Origin: Candidatus Desulfosporosinus nitrosoreducens
GTDB taxonomy: Bacteria; Bacillota; Desulfitobacteriia; Desulfitobacteriales; Desulfitobacteriaceae
NCBI RefSeq assembly: GCF_030954495.1
Contig: NZ_JAVHUW010000044.1
Location: 1-64,000, forward strand
Direction: 5' to 3'
Length of the DNA stretch: 64,000 bases
Each line of letters begins with the position of its first letter. Within the stretch, counting starts at the first letter, position 1. The position numbers were made by a program, and so were the translations under genes. The notes beneath the pieces are model-generated. The model was not told where the DNA came from. It worked only from the letters and a program-made list of their open reading frames with translations, and did no database searches. Positions 50,362 through 59,346 of this stretch are shown here, piece by piece.

Positions 50362-52962
50362 ATGGGAGAACACTATTGTTTTACCGTTAATGGCGCGCTC
50401 TGCGATACCACAGAGGACAAATCATTGCTTCGATTTCTGCGGGACGACCTGCATCTGCATTCTGTCAAGGATGGCTGCAGTGAAGGGGCCTGCGGCACCT
50501 GTACCATAATTGTAGATGGCAAGGCCATAAAGTCTTGCGTCTTGACCACTAAGAAATCGGTAGGGCGAACGATCCTGACTGTGGAGGGATTGAGCGACCG
50601 GGAGAAGGAAGCGTTTGTCTACGCTTTTGGAAATAAGGGTTCGGTTCAGTGCGGCTTCTGCATCCCCGGAATGGTGCTGGCGGGAAAAGCGTTAATTGAC
50701 CGGATTCCCGATCCCTCGGAGGAAGAGATTAAGCTTGCGCTTAAGGGCAACATCTGCCGGTGTACCGGATACAAAAAAATAATCGAAGGCATCCAGCTTG
50801 CAGCAGCAATCCTCCGCGGCGATGCACAGATCGAAACCGAATTGGAAAAAGGCGAGGATTTTGGCGTGGGAAAACGCGCTTTCCGGATCGATGTCCGGGA
50901 AAAGGTGCTGGGTTACGGCGAGTATGTAGACGATGTAATAATGGAGGGAATGGTTCATGCCTCCGCTGTCCGCTCCAAGTATCCAAGGGCTCGTGTGCTG
51001 GAAATCGATGCAACCAAAGCCCTGGCTCTGCCCGGCGTTCTGGATGTGCTGACAGCCGAAGATGTACCTAACAACAAGGTAGGCCATATCCAGCAGGATT
51101 GGGATACCATGATTGCCAAAGGGGACATCACACGGGCGGTGGGTGACGCCATCTGTTTGGTAATCGCCGAAACCGAGGAGATTTTGGAGAAAGCCAAAAA
51201 GCTGATCAAGATTGATTATGAAGAATTGGAGCCAGTGCGCAATGTCTGGGAAGCCATGGCCGAAAACGCACCGAAAATTCACGAGAAGGGAAACCTGTGC
51301 CAATCCCGCCATGTCACCAGGGGCGACGCGAAGAAGGCCTTGGCCGAATCGAAATATACCGTAACCCAGAGCTACAGTACTCCGTTTACCGAACATGCCT
51401 TCCTGGAGCCGGAATGCGCTATTGCCTTTCCTTACAAAGATGGGGTTAAGGTTTATAGCACCGATCAGGGCGTGTATGACACCCGGCATGAGATCGCTAT
51501 CATGCTGGGATGGGAGGATTATGACCGGATTGTAGTGGAGAACAAGCTGGTAGGCGGCGGTTTTGGCGGGAAGGAGGATGTTTCGGTTCAGCACATCGCA
51601 GTATTGGCCGCGCTGAAGGTACAGCGCCCGGTAAAAGTGAAATTCTCACGCAAGGAATCGCTGGCTTTTCATCCCAAACGCCATCCTATGGAGGGCACGT
51701 TTACCTTGGGCTGTGATGAAAATGGGATCTTTACGGGCCTCGATTGTGAAATTTATTTTGATACCGGCGCCTACGCCTCGCTGTGCGGCCCGGTTTTAGA
51801 GCGTGCCTGCACCCATTCTGTCGGCCCATATTGCTATCAGAATACCGATATCCGCGGCTATGGTTACTATACAAACAACCCGCCGGCCGGTGCTTTCCGG
51901 GGATTTGGCGTATGTCAAAGTGAATTTGCGCTGGAATCCAACATTAACCTGCTGGCGGAAAAGGTTGGAATTTCTCCCTGGGAAATCCGCTATCGCAACG
52001 CCATTGAGCCCGGTAAGATTCTGCCCAACGGCCAAATCGCGGATTGCTCCACCGCTTTAAAGGAAACACTGGAGGCGGTTAAAGAGGCTTATGAGAAAAA
52101 TCCAGGCCGCGCCGGCATTGCCTGCGCTATGAAAAATGCGGGTGTTGGTGTCGGGCTGCCGGATAAGGGGCGTGCCAAGCTGGTGGTTCAGAATGGCACT
52201 GTGGAGATTTATGCCGCCGCTTCGGACATCGGGCAAGGTTGCGCAACCGTATTTGTTCAGATGGTTGCGGAAGCGACCGGCCTGAAACGGGAGCAGATTC
52301 GGAATATGGGGAGTAATTCGGAGGTGGCGCCCGATTCCGGTACGACCTCCGGTTCCCGCCAGACCTTGATCACGGGAGAAGCAATCCGCATGGCTTCCGC
52401 CGATCTGAACAAGGCCCTGCGGGAAGTGGGCGGGGATCTTTACCAGCTAGAGGGGCGGGAATTCTTCGCGGAGTTCTTTGAGCCGACCGACAAACTGGGA
52501 TCGGACAAGCCAAACCCTAAAAGCCATGTGGCTTACGGTTTTGCGACCCATGTAGTAATTATCGACGATGAGGGCCGGGTGAAAGAGGTCTATGCGGCTC
52601 ACGACTCTGGAAAAGTTGTGAATCCCATTGCCATACAGGGGCAGATTGAAGGCGGCGTTCTGATGGGACTTGGATATGCGCTGACTGAGGACTTTCCGCT
52701 CAAGGACTGTGTCCCGCAAGCAAAATACGGCACTCTGGGATTGATGCGGGCCAATCAAATTCCGGATATCCACGCCATTTATGTAGAAAAGGATGAGCTG
52801 CTGGATATAGCTTACGGCGCTAAGGGAATTGGCGAGATCGCTACGATCCCAACCGCTCCCGCGGTGCAAGGAGCATATTATGCTCTGGATCATGTTCTTC
52901 GAACCAAATTCCCCATGGAGGATACCTATTACAGAAAGCCCCAAAAGGCAGGAGGTGTATAA
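50362..52962 (+). CDS. Xanthine dehydrogenase/purine hydroxylase, selenium-dependent type
   Basis: 866-residue molybdenum hydroxylase with the [2Fe-2S] and molybdopterin parts fused but no FAD domain. N-terminal ferredoxin cluster CSEGACGTCTIIVDG; the second cluster lies in QCGFCIPGM and NICRCTGYKK; Moco domain GGGFGGKEDVSVQH, PPAGAFRGFGVCQSEF, IGQGCATVFVQMV, PDSGTTSGSRQT and AYGAKGIGEIAT. Overall sequence resembles the selenium-dependent xanthine dehydrogenase family of Clostridia, in which selenium is a labile non-selenocysteine cofactor. Se content is inferred. Electrons likely leave through the upstream polyferredoxin. GAGGAAGAGGGA precedes ATG 50362. Confidence 0.9.
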   Translation: MGEHYCFTVNGALCDTTEDKSLLRFLRDDLHLHSVKDGCSEGACGTCTIIVDGKAIKSCVLTTKKSVGRTILTVEGLSDREKEAFVYAFGNKGSVQCGFCIPGMVLAGKALIDRIPDPSEEEIKLALKGNICRCTGYKKIIEGIQLAAAILRGDAQIETELEKGEDFGVGKRAFRIDVREKVLGYGEYVDDVIMEGMVHASAVRSKYPRARVLEIDATKALALPGVLDVLTAEDVPNNKVGHIQQDWDTMIAKGDITRAVGDAICLVIAETEEILEKAKKLIKIDYEELEPVRNVWEAMAENAPKIHEKGNLCQSRHVTRGDAKKALAESKYTVTQSYSTPFTEHAFLEPECAIAFPYKDGVKVYSTDQGVYDTRHEIAIMLGWEDYDRIVVENKLVGGGFGGKEDVSVQHIAVLAALKVQRPVKVKFSRKESLAFHPKRHPMEGTFTLGCDENGIFTGLDCEIYFDTGAYASLCGPVLERACTHSVGPYCYQNTDIRGYGYYTNNPPAGAFRGFGVCQSEFALESNINLLAEKVGISPWEIRYRNAIEPGKILPNGQIADCSTALKETLEAVKEAYEKNPGRAGIACAMKNAGVGVGLPDKGRAKLVVQNGTVEIYAAASDIGQGCATVFVQMVAEATGLKREQIRNMGSNSEVAPDSGTTSGSRQTLITGEAIRMASADLNKALREVGGDLYQLEGREFFAEFFEPTDKLGSDKPNPKSHVAYGFATHVVIIDDEGRVKEVYAAHDSGKVVNPIAIQGQIEGGVLMGLGYALTEDFPLKDCVPQAKYGTLGLMRANQIPDIHAIYVEKDELLDIAYGAKGIGEIATIPTAPAVQGAYYALDHVLRTKFPMEDTYYRKPQKAGGV

Positions 52963-52963
52963 G

Positions 52964-53485
52964 ATGGAGAACTCGTTCCATCTTGAAAATGTCGTTCATT
53001 TTTCTTCCTCCTCTTCAATGAAGGACATAGCAATGGTGGCCGGGGCCGGATATTCTTCCTTGTTTAAGCAGTATACGATTTATCAGTTTGAAGAGCAGCT
53101 TTTTCGGCTGTCCCAAGTTGAAAGCTATATAGAGAATAGTCTAAACAATATGGGATTCCAAGCTTTGGAGGAGATTTGCTCTCTGATGATTAAACACAGA
53201 AATCGGGAAAAGGGCTTTTCTGACTCTGTAGATGGCGATAGCTGTGACGTTATCGGCAACCAAGAGATTCTCTGCCATATTCATCTTTGCGGCGTTCAAA
53301 TATTGCGTAATCCCTATAATACCCATGATCCTCTTTTTGGGGCAGTCTTTTATTTTCGGCCCGGCTGGCAACCCAATTGTATGACTGAGCTATTGGTATT
53401 GGGTGACGAAGTTCTAGGTTATCAAGATTATAGCGATATGGCCGCAAATATTATCTGGCATGCACGCAGGTCAATGCTTTGTTAG
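52964..53485 (+). CDS. Protein of unknown function linked to xanthine dehydrogenase
   Basis: 173 residues, not recognised. No signal peptide or membrane segment. A Ser-rich HFSSSSSMKDIAM at residues 12-24, a central acidic helix, a HIHLCGVQIL strand, and a Trp/Pro segment in FYFRPGWQPNC. Five scattered cysteines show no cluster pattern. ATG 52964 directly follows the xanthine dehydrogenase stop, and GGAGGT at 52951-52956 is a good ribosome site, so co-expression is likely. An accessory or regulatory role is only a guess. Confidence 0.8.
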   Translation: MENSFHLENVVHFSSSSSMKDIAMVAGAGYSSLFKQYTIYQFEEQLFRLSQVESYIENSLNNMGFQALEEICSLMIKHRNREKGFSDSVDGDSCDVIGNQEILCHIHLCGVQILRNPYNTHDPLFGAVFYFRPGWQPNCMTELLVLGDEVLGYQDYSDMAANIIWHARRSMLC

Positions 53486-53558
53486 CGCAGCTGCAAGCTT
53501 AACATCTGGAGGAAATCTGCTCCAACCGTGGTCGGGACTGCTTTGATTACCAACAAGC

Positions 53559-53589
53559 AAAAACAGATGCTTTTGCCGCATCTGTTTTT
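53559..53589 (+). terminator. Terminator of the xanthine dehydrogenase operon
   Basis: AAAAACAGATGC (53559-53570) pairs with GCATCTGTTTTT (53578-53589) around TTTTGCC. Confidence 0.88.
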
Positions 53590-53639
53590 GTAATTTTCCT
53601 CACCTGGAACGGGTTAACGGCCCCTAGCATTCCAGTATT

Positions 53640-53694
53640 AAGGCATATCCGAAAAACTCTGCAGGCAAACAGGCAGAGTTTTCCGAATATGCCT
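53640..53694 (-). terminator. Terminator downstream of niaR
   Basis: AAGGCATAT-CCG-AAAAACTCTGC pairs with GCAGAGTTTT-CCG-AATATGCCTT around a 9-nt loop, with small internal mismatches. It abuts the niaR stop codon. Confidence 0.75.
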
Positions 53695-53700
53695 TATTTG

Positions 53701-54243
53701 TTATTCTTTGAAGTCAATTAAAAATCCTTCTTGGCGAAGAACGTCACATACTTGTTCCAACACCTCTTCATTGGGGGCTTCGATAGTGTGCAGATGCAGC
53801 CCTCCTGTCAAAGAGGAGAGTAAATTGGCATTATTTTCTGCCATTTGCGCCACGAATTTTTTGACATCGAGGCGGCTTTTAAGCTTCAGAGGGCGAAAAA
53901 TTTTGCCGTAAACCGAATGCTCTACTCCAACATCGAGTACACTAACTCCATGGTCCACTAAGATATTCAATTCTTTCTCTGTATCTAAAGGTGAATGCCG
54001 GCTATAGACGATTTTTTGCAGGCCTTTCGGGCCGATATCCGTAGAATAGAGATAACCCTGAGGGGTAGCGATGACCGGTTCTTCCGCCGCCCGCAAAAGG
54101 GCTATGTCTTGAACGATAACCTGGCGGCTCACTCCTGTAAGTTTGGCTAAAGAAGCGGCTTTAATAGGTTCTTGGCTGTTCTTGAGAATGTTCAGCAAAC
54201 TATCTCGGCGTTCTCGCCCAGATTGTCCTTCTTTTTGGCTCAT
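53701..54243 (-). CDS. niaR: NiaR family niacin-responsive transcriptional repressor
   Basis: 180 residues. N-terminal HTH_11 winged helix (RDSLLNILKNSQEPIKA, then LTGVSRQVIVQDIALLR) and a C-terminal 3H domain whose metal-binding histidines are seen in VYSRHSPLD, VGVEHSVYG and GGLHLHTIEAP. Known members repress NAD-synthesis and niacin-uptake genes when nicotinate binds. Divergent from niaP with a palindromic operator between, which supports the assignment. ATG 54243 with AGGTGA 6 nt upstream. Confidence 0.9.
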   Translation of the reverse strand: MSQKEGQSGRERRDSLLNILKNSQEPIKAASLAKLTGVSRQVIVQDIALLRAAEEPVIATPQGYLYSTDIGPKGLQKIVYSRHSPLDTEKELNILVDHGVSVLDVGVEHSVYGKIFRPLKLKSRLDVKKFVAQMAENNANLLSSLTGGLHLHTIEAPNEEVLEQVCDVLRQEGFLIDFKE

Positions 54244-54301
54244 CAAAAATCACCTGCCTTATGCTTGATTTTAATATGGGAGGTGAAAAATTGTCAAATT
54301 A

Positions 54302-54334
54302 GTGTCTTGACACATGTAAAGATATTGTGATAAA
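54302..54334 (+). promoter_or_regulatory. NiaR operator overlapping the niaP promoter
   Basis: GTGTC-TT-GACAC (54302-54313) is a perfect 12-bp palindrome that contains TTGACA (54307-54312), a consensus -35 box. A GATAAA -10-like box follows at 54329-54334, spacing 16. A repressor on the palindrome would block polymerase. The sequence fits what I recall of NiaR sites. Confidence 0.6.
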
Positions 54335-54409
54335 ACAAGATAACGAGAGATGAGGGTTTTGCCATGGCTCTGAGATCCCCGTTATTTTATAAAGAAAGAG
54401 GAGTACGAT

Positions 54410-55759
54410 GTGAAAATTAGTGAACGGTTGGAGCAGTTGCCGGTCTCAAGGTTTCATTATGCTTTACTTATCACAGCAGGTTTAGGTTGGATGTTTGATT
54501 CCATGGACACGGGCATTGTATCGTTTGTTTTGCCGGTGCTGATGAAAACGTGGAATTTAACGCCGGAACAGGTTGGAAATATTGGCAGCATCGGTTTGCT
54601 GGGTATGGCAATAGGGGCCATTATTTCCGGAACGTTTGCGGACAGAATCGGACGGAAAAAGGTCTTTGCCTTTACTTTGCTGACGTACAGTATAGCTACG
54701 GGGTTGTGCGGGCTTTCCTGGAACTTAACATCGCTGATGGTCTTCCGTTTTATCGTCGGTTTTGGCCTGGGCGGACAGCTTCCGGTGGCGGTCACTTTAG
54801 TCAGTGAGTTTTCTCCGGTTAAACATCGCGGCAAATTTCTGGTTCTGCTGGAAAGCTTTTGGGCTTTCGGCTGGCTGCTGGCAGCCATAATTTCTTACCT
54901 TATTATTCCAAGGTTTGGCTGGCCGATTGCTTTCTTTATCGGATTTCTGCCGGCTCTTTATATTTTATATTTATGGCGCTCCATCCCCGAGTCGCCGCGT
55001 TATTTGGAGAGCCAAGGGCGTATAAAGGAAGCAGAAGAGATCGTGGCGAAAGTCGAGCAGGCAAGTAACGCCTCAGCAAAACCAAAGGTTTCGGGAGGAG
55101 CAAGCAGGGGCAGAGAAGCAGAAGTGAGAACACAGCCTGATCAGGCCAAGTTCAAGGAGCTTTTTTCCCCTACTTTTGCGCGGAGGACGATTTTTCTCTG
55201 GCTGCTGTGGTTCGGAATCGTCTTTTCGTATTACGGGATTTTTACCTGGCTTCCTTCCCTGCTGGCTCTTAAGGGCTTCTCGCTGACGAAGAGCTTTAGT
55301 TATGTCATAATCATGACCCTCGCCCAGATCCCCGGCTATTTCAGCGCGGCCTATTTTGTAGACCGGCTCGGACGTAAACCGACTCTGGCGCTCTATGTTT
55401 TGGGAACGGCGATTACCGCCTATTTCTTTGGGCAAGGAACAACAGCGACGGTCATTCTTACCATGGGCTCTCTAATGTCCTTCTTTAACTTGGGAGCTTG
55501 GGGAATTCTCTACACCTATACCCCCGAACTTTATCCGACTCACGCCCGGGCGACAGGTTCAGGCTGGGCGGCAGGCTTCGGGCGTATCGGAGGCATTTTA
55601 GCCCCTATGATCGTGGGGGCAATGCTTGGCAATCATCTGGAGACGCAAACCGTGTTTCTCCTGTTCGCCCTTGTTTTAGTGGTGGTAGTGCTGGACGTCC
55701 TTATTCTGGGCGAAGAGACAAAGGGGCAATCGCTGGAGCAGCTTGCTCCGGAACAGTGA
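54410..55759 (+). CDS. niaP: MFS transporter, niacin transporter NiaP-like
   Basis: 449-residue, 12-segment major facilitator of the sugar-porter-like group. WMFDSMDTGIVSFVLPVL near the N-terminus, the MFS loop FADRIGRKKVFAF, RFIVGFGLGGQLPVAVTLVSEF and PESPRYLESQGR are those of NiaP/YceI. Divergent niaR with an operator in the promoter makes nicotinate uptake the likely role; substrate is inferred. A charged cytoplasmic loop at about 208-250 divides the halves. GTG 54410 follows AGAGGAG. Confidence 0.85.
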   Translation: MKISERLEQLPVSRFHYALLITAGLGWMFDSMDTGIVSFVLPVLMKTWNLTPEQVGNIGSIGLLGMAIGAIISGTFADRIGRKKVFAFTLLTYSIATGLCGLSWNLTSLMVFRFIVGFGLGGQLPVAVTLVSEFSPVKHRGKFLVLLESFWAFGWLLAAIISYLIIPRFGWPIAFFIGFLPALYILYLWRSIPESPRYLESQGRIKEAEEIVAKVEQASNASAKPKVSGGASRGREAEVRTQPDQAKFKELFSPTFARRTIFLWLLWFGIVFSYYGIFTWLPSLLALKGFSLTKSFSYVIIMTLAQIPGYFSAAYFVDRLGRKPTLALYVLGTAITAYFFGQGTTATVILTMGSLMSFFNLGAWGILYTYTPELYPTHARATGSGWAAGFGRIGGILAPMIVGAMLGNHLETQTVFLLFALVLVVVVLDVLILGEETKGQSLEQLAPEQ

Positions 55760-55812
55760 ATTGATCCAGCTAAAGCTAAACGTTGAAGTTTCTCACCTTA
55801 CCGGACAATATT

Positions 55813-55877
55813 GCCAAGGGAACGTGTCGTGCTTGCGGATGACGAGCATAAACCACTTGCCCTTGGCTTATTTTTTA
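55813..55877 (+). terminator. Terminator of niaP
   Basis: GCCAAGGG (55813-55820) pairs with CCCTTGGC (55860-55867), followed by TTATTTTTTA; the loop is long (39 nt) and contains a smaller TGCT/AGCA hairpin. It reaches into the stop of the convergent dehydrogenase gene. Confidence 0.7.
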
Positions 55878-56845
55878 TACACTTCAGGGTTAAGACAATT
55901 GGGGGGAAGTTCCCCTTTCATCGCAGCTAAGATATTAGATACGGCAATGAGGCCCATTTTAGTGCGGGTATCTATGGTTGCACTGGCAATATGGGGGCAG
56001 AGGGTTACATTATCGAGCTTACTTAAACCTTCGGCTAATTTAGGTTCCCATTCATAGACATCCAGGCCTGCTCCCCAGATTTCCCCGCTTTTTAAGGCTT
56101 TGACGAGGGCTAATTCATCGACGACCGGGCCACGGGAAGTGTTGATTAAGATGGCTGTTTTTTTCATCAACCCGAACTCTTTCTCGCCGATCAGGTGGAA
56201 GGTCTCGGGCAGAAGCGGCGTGTGGATGGATACAAAGTCCGAGGTTTTAAGGAGGGTTTCCAGATTGACAAACTGACCACCCGTCTCCTTTTCAAATTGG
56301 AGGTTAGGTGCTCTGCCTGTGTAGAGCACTTTCATAGCAAAAGCCGGGGCCCTTTTCGCAAAGGACAAGCCGATTCTTCCGGCCCCTATAATTCCCATAG
56401 TTTTGTTCATGACGTCTTGCCCAAGAAAAAGCAATGGTCCCCAGCCCTCAAATTTTCCTTCTCTTGTATACCGGTCAGATTCCGCGACCCGGCGGGCGAC
56501 GGAAAATAATAAAGCCCAAGCCATCTCGGCGGTAGTGTCGGTAAGCACCCCAGGGGTGTTGGAGATCATGATTCCCAGTTCTGTCGCAGAGGGAATGTCG
56601 ATGTTGTTAAAACCAACTGCGTAGTTGGCAAAGATTTTGGTGCCTGCGGCCGCTTTAAGCACTTCGGTATCAATAAGGTCAGTCAGCAGGCACAGCACGG
56701 CGTCCCTGCCCCGGATTTTTTCCAAAAGAGCCGGTTTGGAGAGAACCCTACCCTCGCGATTCACTTCAATGTCGCAATGTTCAGCCAGCAGGTCAAGAGC
56801 CGGCTGAGGGATTTCGTTAGTTACATAAACGTTCCATCTAGTCAT
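55868..56845 (-). CDS. D-2-hydroxyacid dehydrogenase (glyoxylate/hydroxypyruvate reductase type)
   Basis: 325-residue NAD(P)-dependent dehydrogenase reducing a 2-keto acid. NAD-binding MGIIGAGRIGLSFAKRA, catalytic Arg in INTSRGPVVDE, Glu in DVYEWEP, His in LCPHIASAT; NYAVGFNNIDI is the substrate loop. Substrate is not decided by sequence; the group includes glyoxylate, hydroxypyruvate and lactate-type reductases. ATG 56845 has GGAGG 6 nt upstream; longer frames to 56905 do not. Transcribed alone. Confidence 0.92.
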   Translation of the reverse strand: MTRWNVYVTNEIPQPALDLLAEHCDIEVNREGRVLSKPALLEKIRGRDAVLCLLTDLIDTEVLKAAAGTKIFANYAVGFNNIDIPSATELGIMISNTPGVLTDTTAEMAWALLFSVARRVAESDRYTREGKFEGWGPLLFLGQDVMNKTMGIIGAGRIGLSFAKRAPAFAMKVLYTGRAPNLQFEKETGGQFVNLETLLKTSDFVSIHTPLLPETFHLIGEKEFGLMKKTAILINTSRGPVVDELALVKALKSGEIWGAGLDVYEWEPKLAEGLSKLDNVTLCPHIASATIDTRTKMGLIAVSNILAAMKGELPPNCLNPEVYKK

Positions 56846-57120
56846 GTTCATCCTCCGCTTGTGTAATCTGATTATAAAACTATTAGTTCCCATTATGAAG
56901 TACATTATAACTCCAAACTATGGTTAAAGGTTAGGGCGGATCAAGCTGAATTAAAATTCTTGATTGTATTTTAGCATGTCCAGCCATCCTATATCAGCAG
57001 GGGAGCGTTTTTATTTTCTGCTCATATTGCGCCTGCTTTATGGGAACAATTATTTCATTGTGAGGAAGTTTTTCCAGAGAATTTGAAAATCTACCGGATG
57101 GATAAGGAGTAATTACTGCC

Positions 57121-59346
57121 ATGCTAAAACTAGCTAAATATCTGAAACCGTTTCTAACTATAATTATCGGGGCAATTATTTTGATCTTTGTCCAAGCTAT
57201 GTGTGACCTTTCCTTGCCGGATTATATGTCCAATATTGTAAATCAGGGAATTCAGCAAGGGGGGATTGTCAACGCTATCCCGCGGGCAATCAGACAAAGC
57301 CAAATGAATCATCTCGTTTTATTTATGAGTGCGGACGCCAAGACAGAGGTCATGAGGGATTACACCTTGATAGATGCTTCGAGCCCGGATTATGCCAAGT
57401 ATGTTCAAGACTATCCGGCTCTGGCCCAGGAGCCTGTCTATGTTCTTAATACTCTTGACAAGTCGGAAACGGATCAACTGAACCCGCTAATGGGGAGGGC
57501 TTTATTAGCTGTTTCAGGTATCGACAAGTTGAAATCCGAAGCCAAAGGAGGAGTCATTTCCTTTAACGGCATGAAGATTCCGGCTAATACAGATCTGTTT
57601 GCGTTGCTGGCTAAGATGCCTCCGGCCCAATTATCTCAAATCAATGAGGCTATGAATAAGCAGTTTCTTTCTTTAGGAGACAGCATGATTATCCAGGCTG
57701 CAGTCCCGTCAGTAAAAGCCGAGTATGCCGCCTTGGGAATGAACACTGCTAAAGTTCAGAGCGACTACATCAGGAACATTGGCATTCTCATGCTTCTAAT
57801 AGCCTTGCTCAGTGCGGTTTCTACGGTAATGGTAGGTCTCCTGGCAGCGAGAATGGCGGCAGGGTTGTCGCGCAATTTGCGCAAAGCAGTCTTCACCAAG
57901 GTCGAGAGCTTCTCCAACACGGAGTTTGATAAGTTTTCCACGGCTTCCCTGATCACGAGAACGACGAATGATATTACCCAAATTCAAATGCTTGTGGTCA
58001 TCATGATCAGAATGGTTTTTTACGCTCCTATCATGGGGGTGGGAGGGGTATTCAGAGCTTTAGGCAAAAGTACGTCCATGTCCTGGGTCATTGCCTTGGC
58101 AGTGATTGTGCTGCTCGGTTTAATCCTGGCGGTGTTTTCCGTAGCCATTTCCAAATTTAAAATCATTCAGAAGCTCATTGACAGGCTCAACTTGGTCACC
58201 CGTGAAAACCTTTCGGGGATGATGGTCATAAGAGCCTTCAATACTCAGAAGTTTGAGGAAAATCGTTTTGACAAAGCCAATTTGGACCTTACAAGTACCA
58301 ACCTCTTTGTCAACCGTTTAATGGTGGTGATGATGCCTGCTATGATGCTCATTATGAATGGAGTCACGCTGCTCATTATTTGGGTAGGCGCAACACAAAT
58401 TGCCGACTCCAAGATGCAGGTCGGCGACATGATGGCCTTTATGCAGTATGCCATTCAAATCATCATGGCTTTCTTAATGCTTTCCATAATGTTCATCATG
58501 ATCCCGAGAGCTTCCGTATCCGCCCAGCGCATTGCCGAAGTCTTAGGGTTGGAACCCACCATCCTTGATCCGGTGAAGCCGAAACATTTTGCTGAAAGTC
58601 TGAAAGGCATACTGGAATTTAAAGATGTCTCTTTCAGATATCCCGGTGCAGAGGAAGACGCGCTGAAGAACATTAACTTCAGAGCCGTTCCTGGTCAGAC
58701 CACGGCCATCATTGGCTCTACCGGCGCGGGAAAAACAACTCTGATAAACTTAATTCCCCGTTTTTATGATGTCACGAATGGTCAAGTGCTCATTGAAGGG
58801 GCGGATGTCCGGGACGTCACCCAGCATGAGCTTCGCGACAAAATTGGCTATATACCGCAGAAAGGCTCGTTGTTCAGCGGCACGATTGAGTCCAATTTAA
58901 AGTATGCCGACGAAAATGCGAGTGAAGAAATGGTGAGAAAATCCGCAGAAATCGCCCAGGCTATGTCCTTTATCAATGAGAAGCCGGAGGGCTTTCAAAC
59001 GGAGATCTCCCAGGGGGGAACCAATGTCTCCGGCGGACAGAAGCAACGCTTGTCAATTGCCCGCGCCCTGGTCAAAAGGCCGCAAATCTATATTTTTGAC
59101 GACAGTTTCTCCGCTTTGGATTTTAAGACGGATGCAGCCTTGAGAAAAGCTCTTAAAGCGGAAACGGGGGAAAGCACGGTCTTGATTGTTGCCCAGCGTA
59201 TTTCAACTATTATGAATGCTGAGCAGATTATTGTGCTTGATGATGGCAGGGTGGCCGGTATGGGTACTCACCAGGAGCTTATGGAGCAATGCCAAGCCTA
59301 TCAGGAAATTGCTTTATCCCAGTTTTCTAAGGAGGAGTTAGCATGA
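57121..59346 (+). CDS. ABC exporter half-transporter with degenerate ATP site, subunit 1
   Basis: 741 residues. Membrane domain with six segments, but with an unusually long extracellular insertion of about 160 residues between TM1 and TM2 (about 45-210). ATPase domain: Walker A GSTGAGKTT, signature NVSGGQKQRLSIARAL, Walker B IYIFDDSFSALD. The catalytic glutamate after Walker B is Asp, as in the inactive-site subunit of heterodimeric exporters such as TM287/288 and BmrCD. It overlaps the partner gene by 4 nt (ATGA). Exports drugs, lipids or peptides; substrate unknown. AAGGAG lies 12 nt before ATG 57121. Confidence 0.92.
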   Translation: MLKLAKYLKPFLTIIIGAIILIFVQAMCDLSLPDYMSNIVNQGIQQGGIVNAIPRAIRQSQMNHLVLFMSADAKTEVMRDYTLIDASSPDYAKYVQDYPALAQEPVYVLNTLDKSETDQLNPLMGRALLAVSGIDKLKSEAKGGVISFNGMKIPANTDLFALLAKMPPAQLSQINEAMNKQFLSLGDSMIIQAAVPSVKAEYAALGMNTAKVQSDYIRNIGILMLLIALLSAVSTVMVGLLAARMAAGLSRNLRKAVFTKVESFSNTEFDKFSTASLITRTTNDITQIQMLVVIMIRMVFYAPIMGVGGVFRALGKSTSMSWVIALAVIVLLGLILAVFSVAISKFKIIQKLIDRLNLVTRENLSGMMVIRAFNTQKFEENRFDKANLDLTSTNLFVNRLMVVMMPAMMLIMNGVTLLIIWVGATQIADSKMQVGDMMAFMQYAIQIIMAFLMLSIMFIMIPRASVSAQRIAEVLGLEPTILDPVKPKHFAESLKGILEFKDVSFRYPGAEEDALKNINFRAVPGQTTAIIGSTGAGKTTLINLIPRFYDVTNGQVLIEGADVRDVTQHELRDKIGYIPQKGSLFSGTIESNLKYADENASEEMVRKSAEIAQAMSFINEKPEGFQTEISQGGTNVSGGQKQRLSIARALVKRPQIYIFDDSFSALDFKTDAALRKALKAETGESTVLIVAQRISTIMNAEQIIVLDDGRVAGMGTHQELMEQCQAYQEIALSQFSKEELA

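Noticed and set aside
52829..52963. Longer start for the unknown protein after xanthine dehydrogenase
   Set aside because: It would overlap the hydroxylase by over 130 bp in another frame; ATG 52964 has a clear GGAGGT.
56969..57111. 44-codon open frame ending in LWEQLFHCEEVFPENLKIYRMDKE-like residues before the ABC exporter
   Set aside because: No start codon or ribosome site, and a stop lies just upstream; it might be a relic of a regulator but evidence is too thin. No other content seen in 56846-57120.
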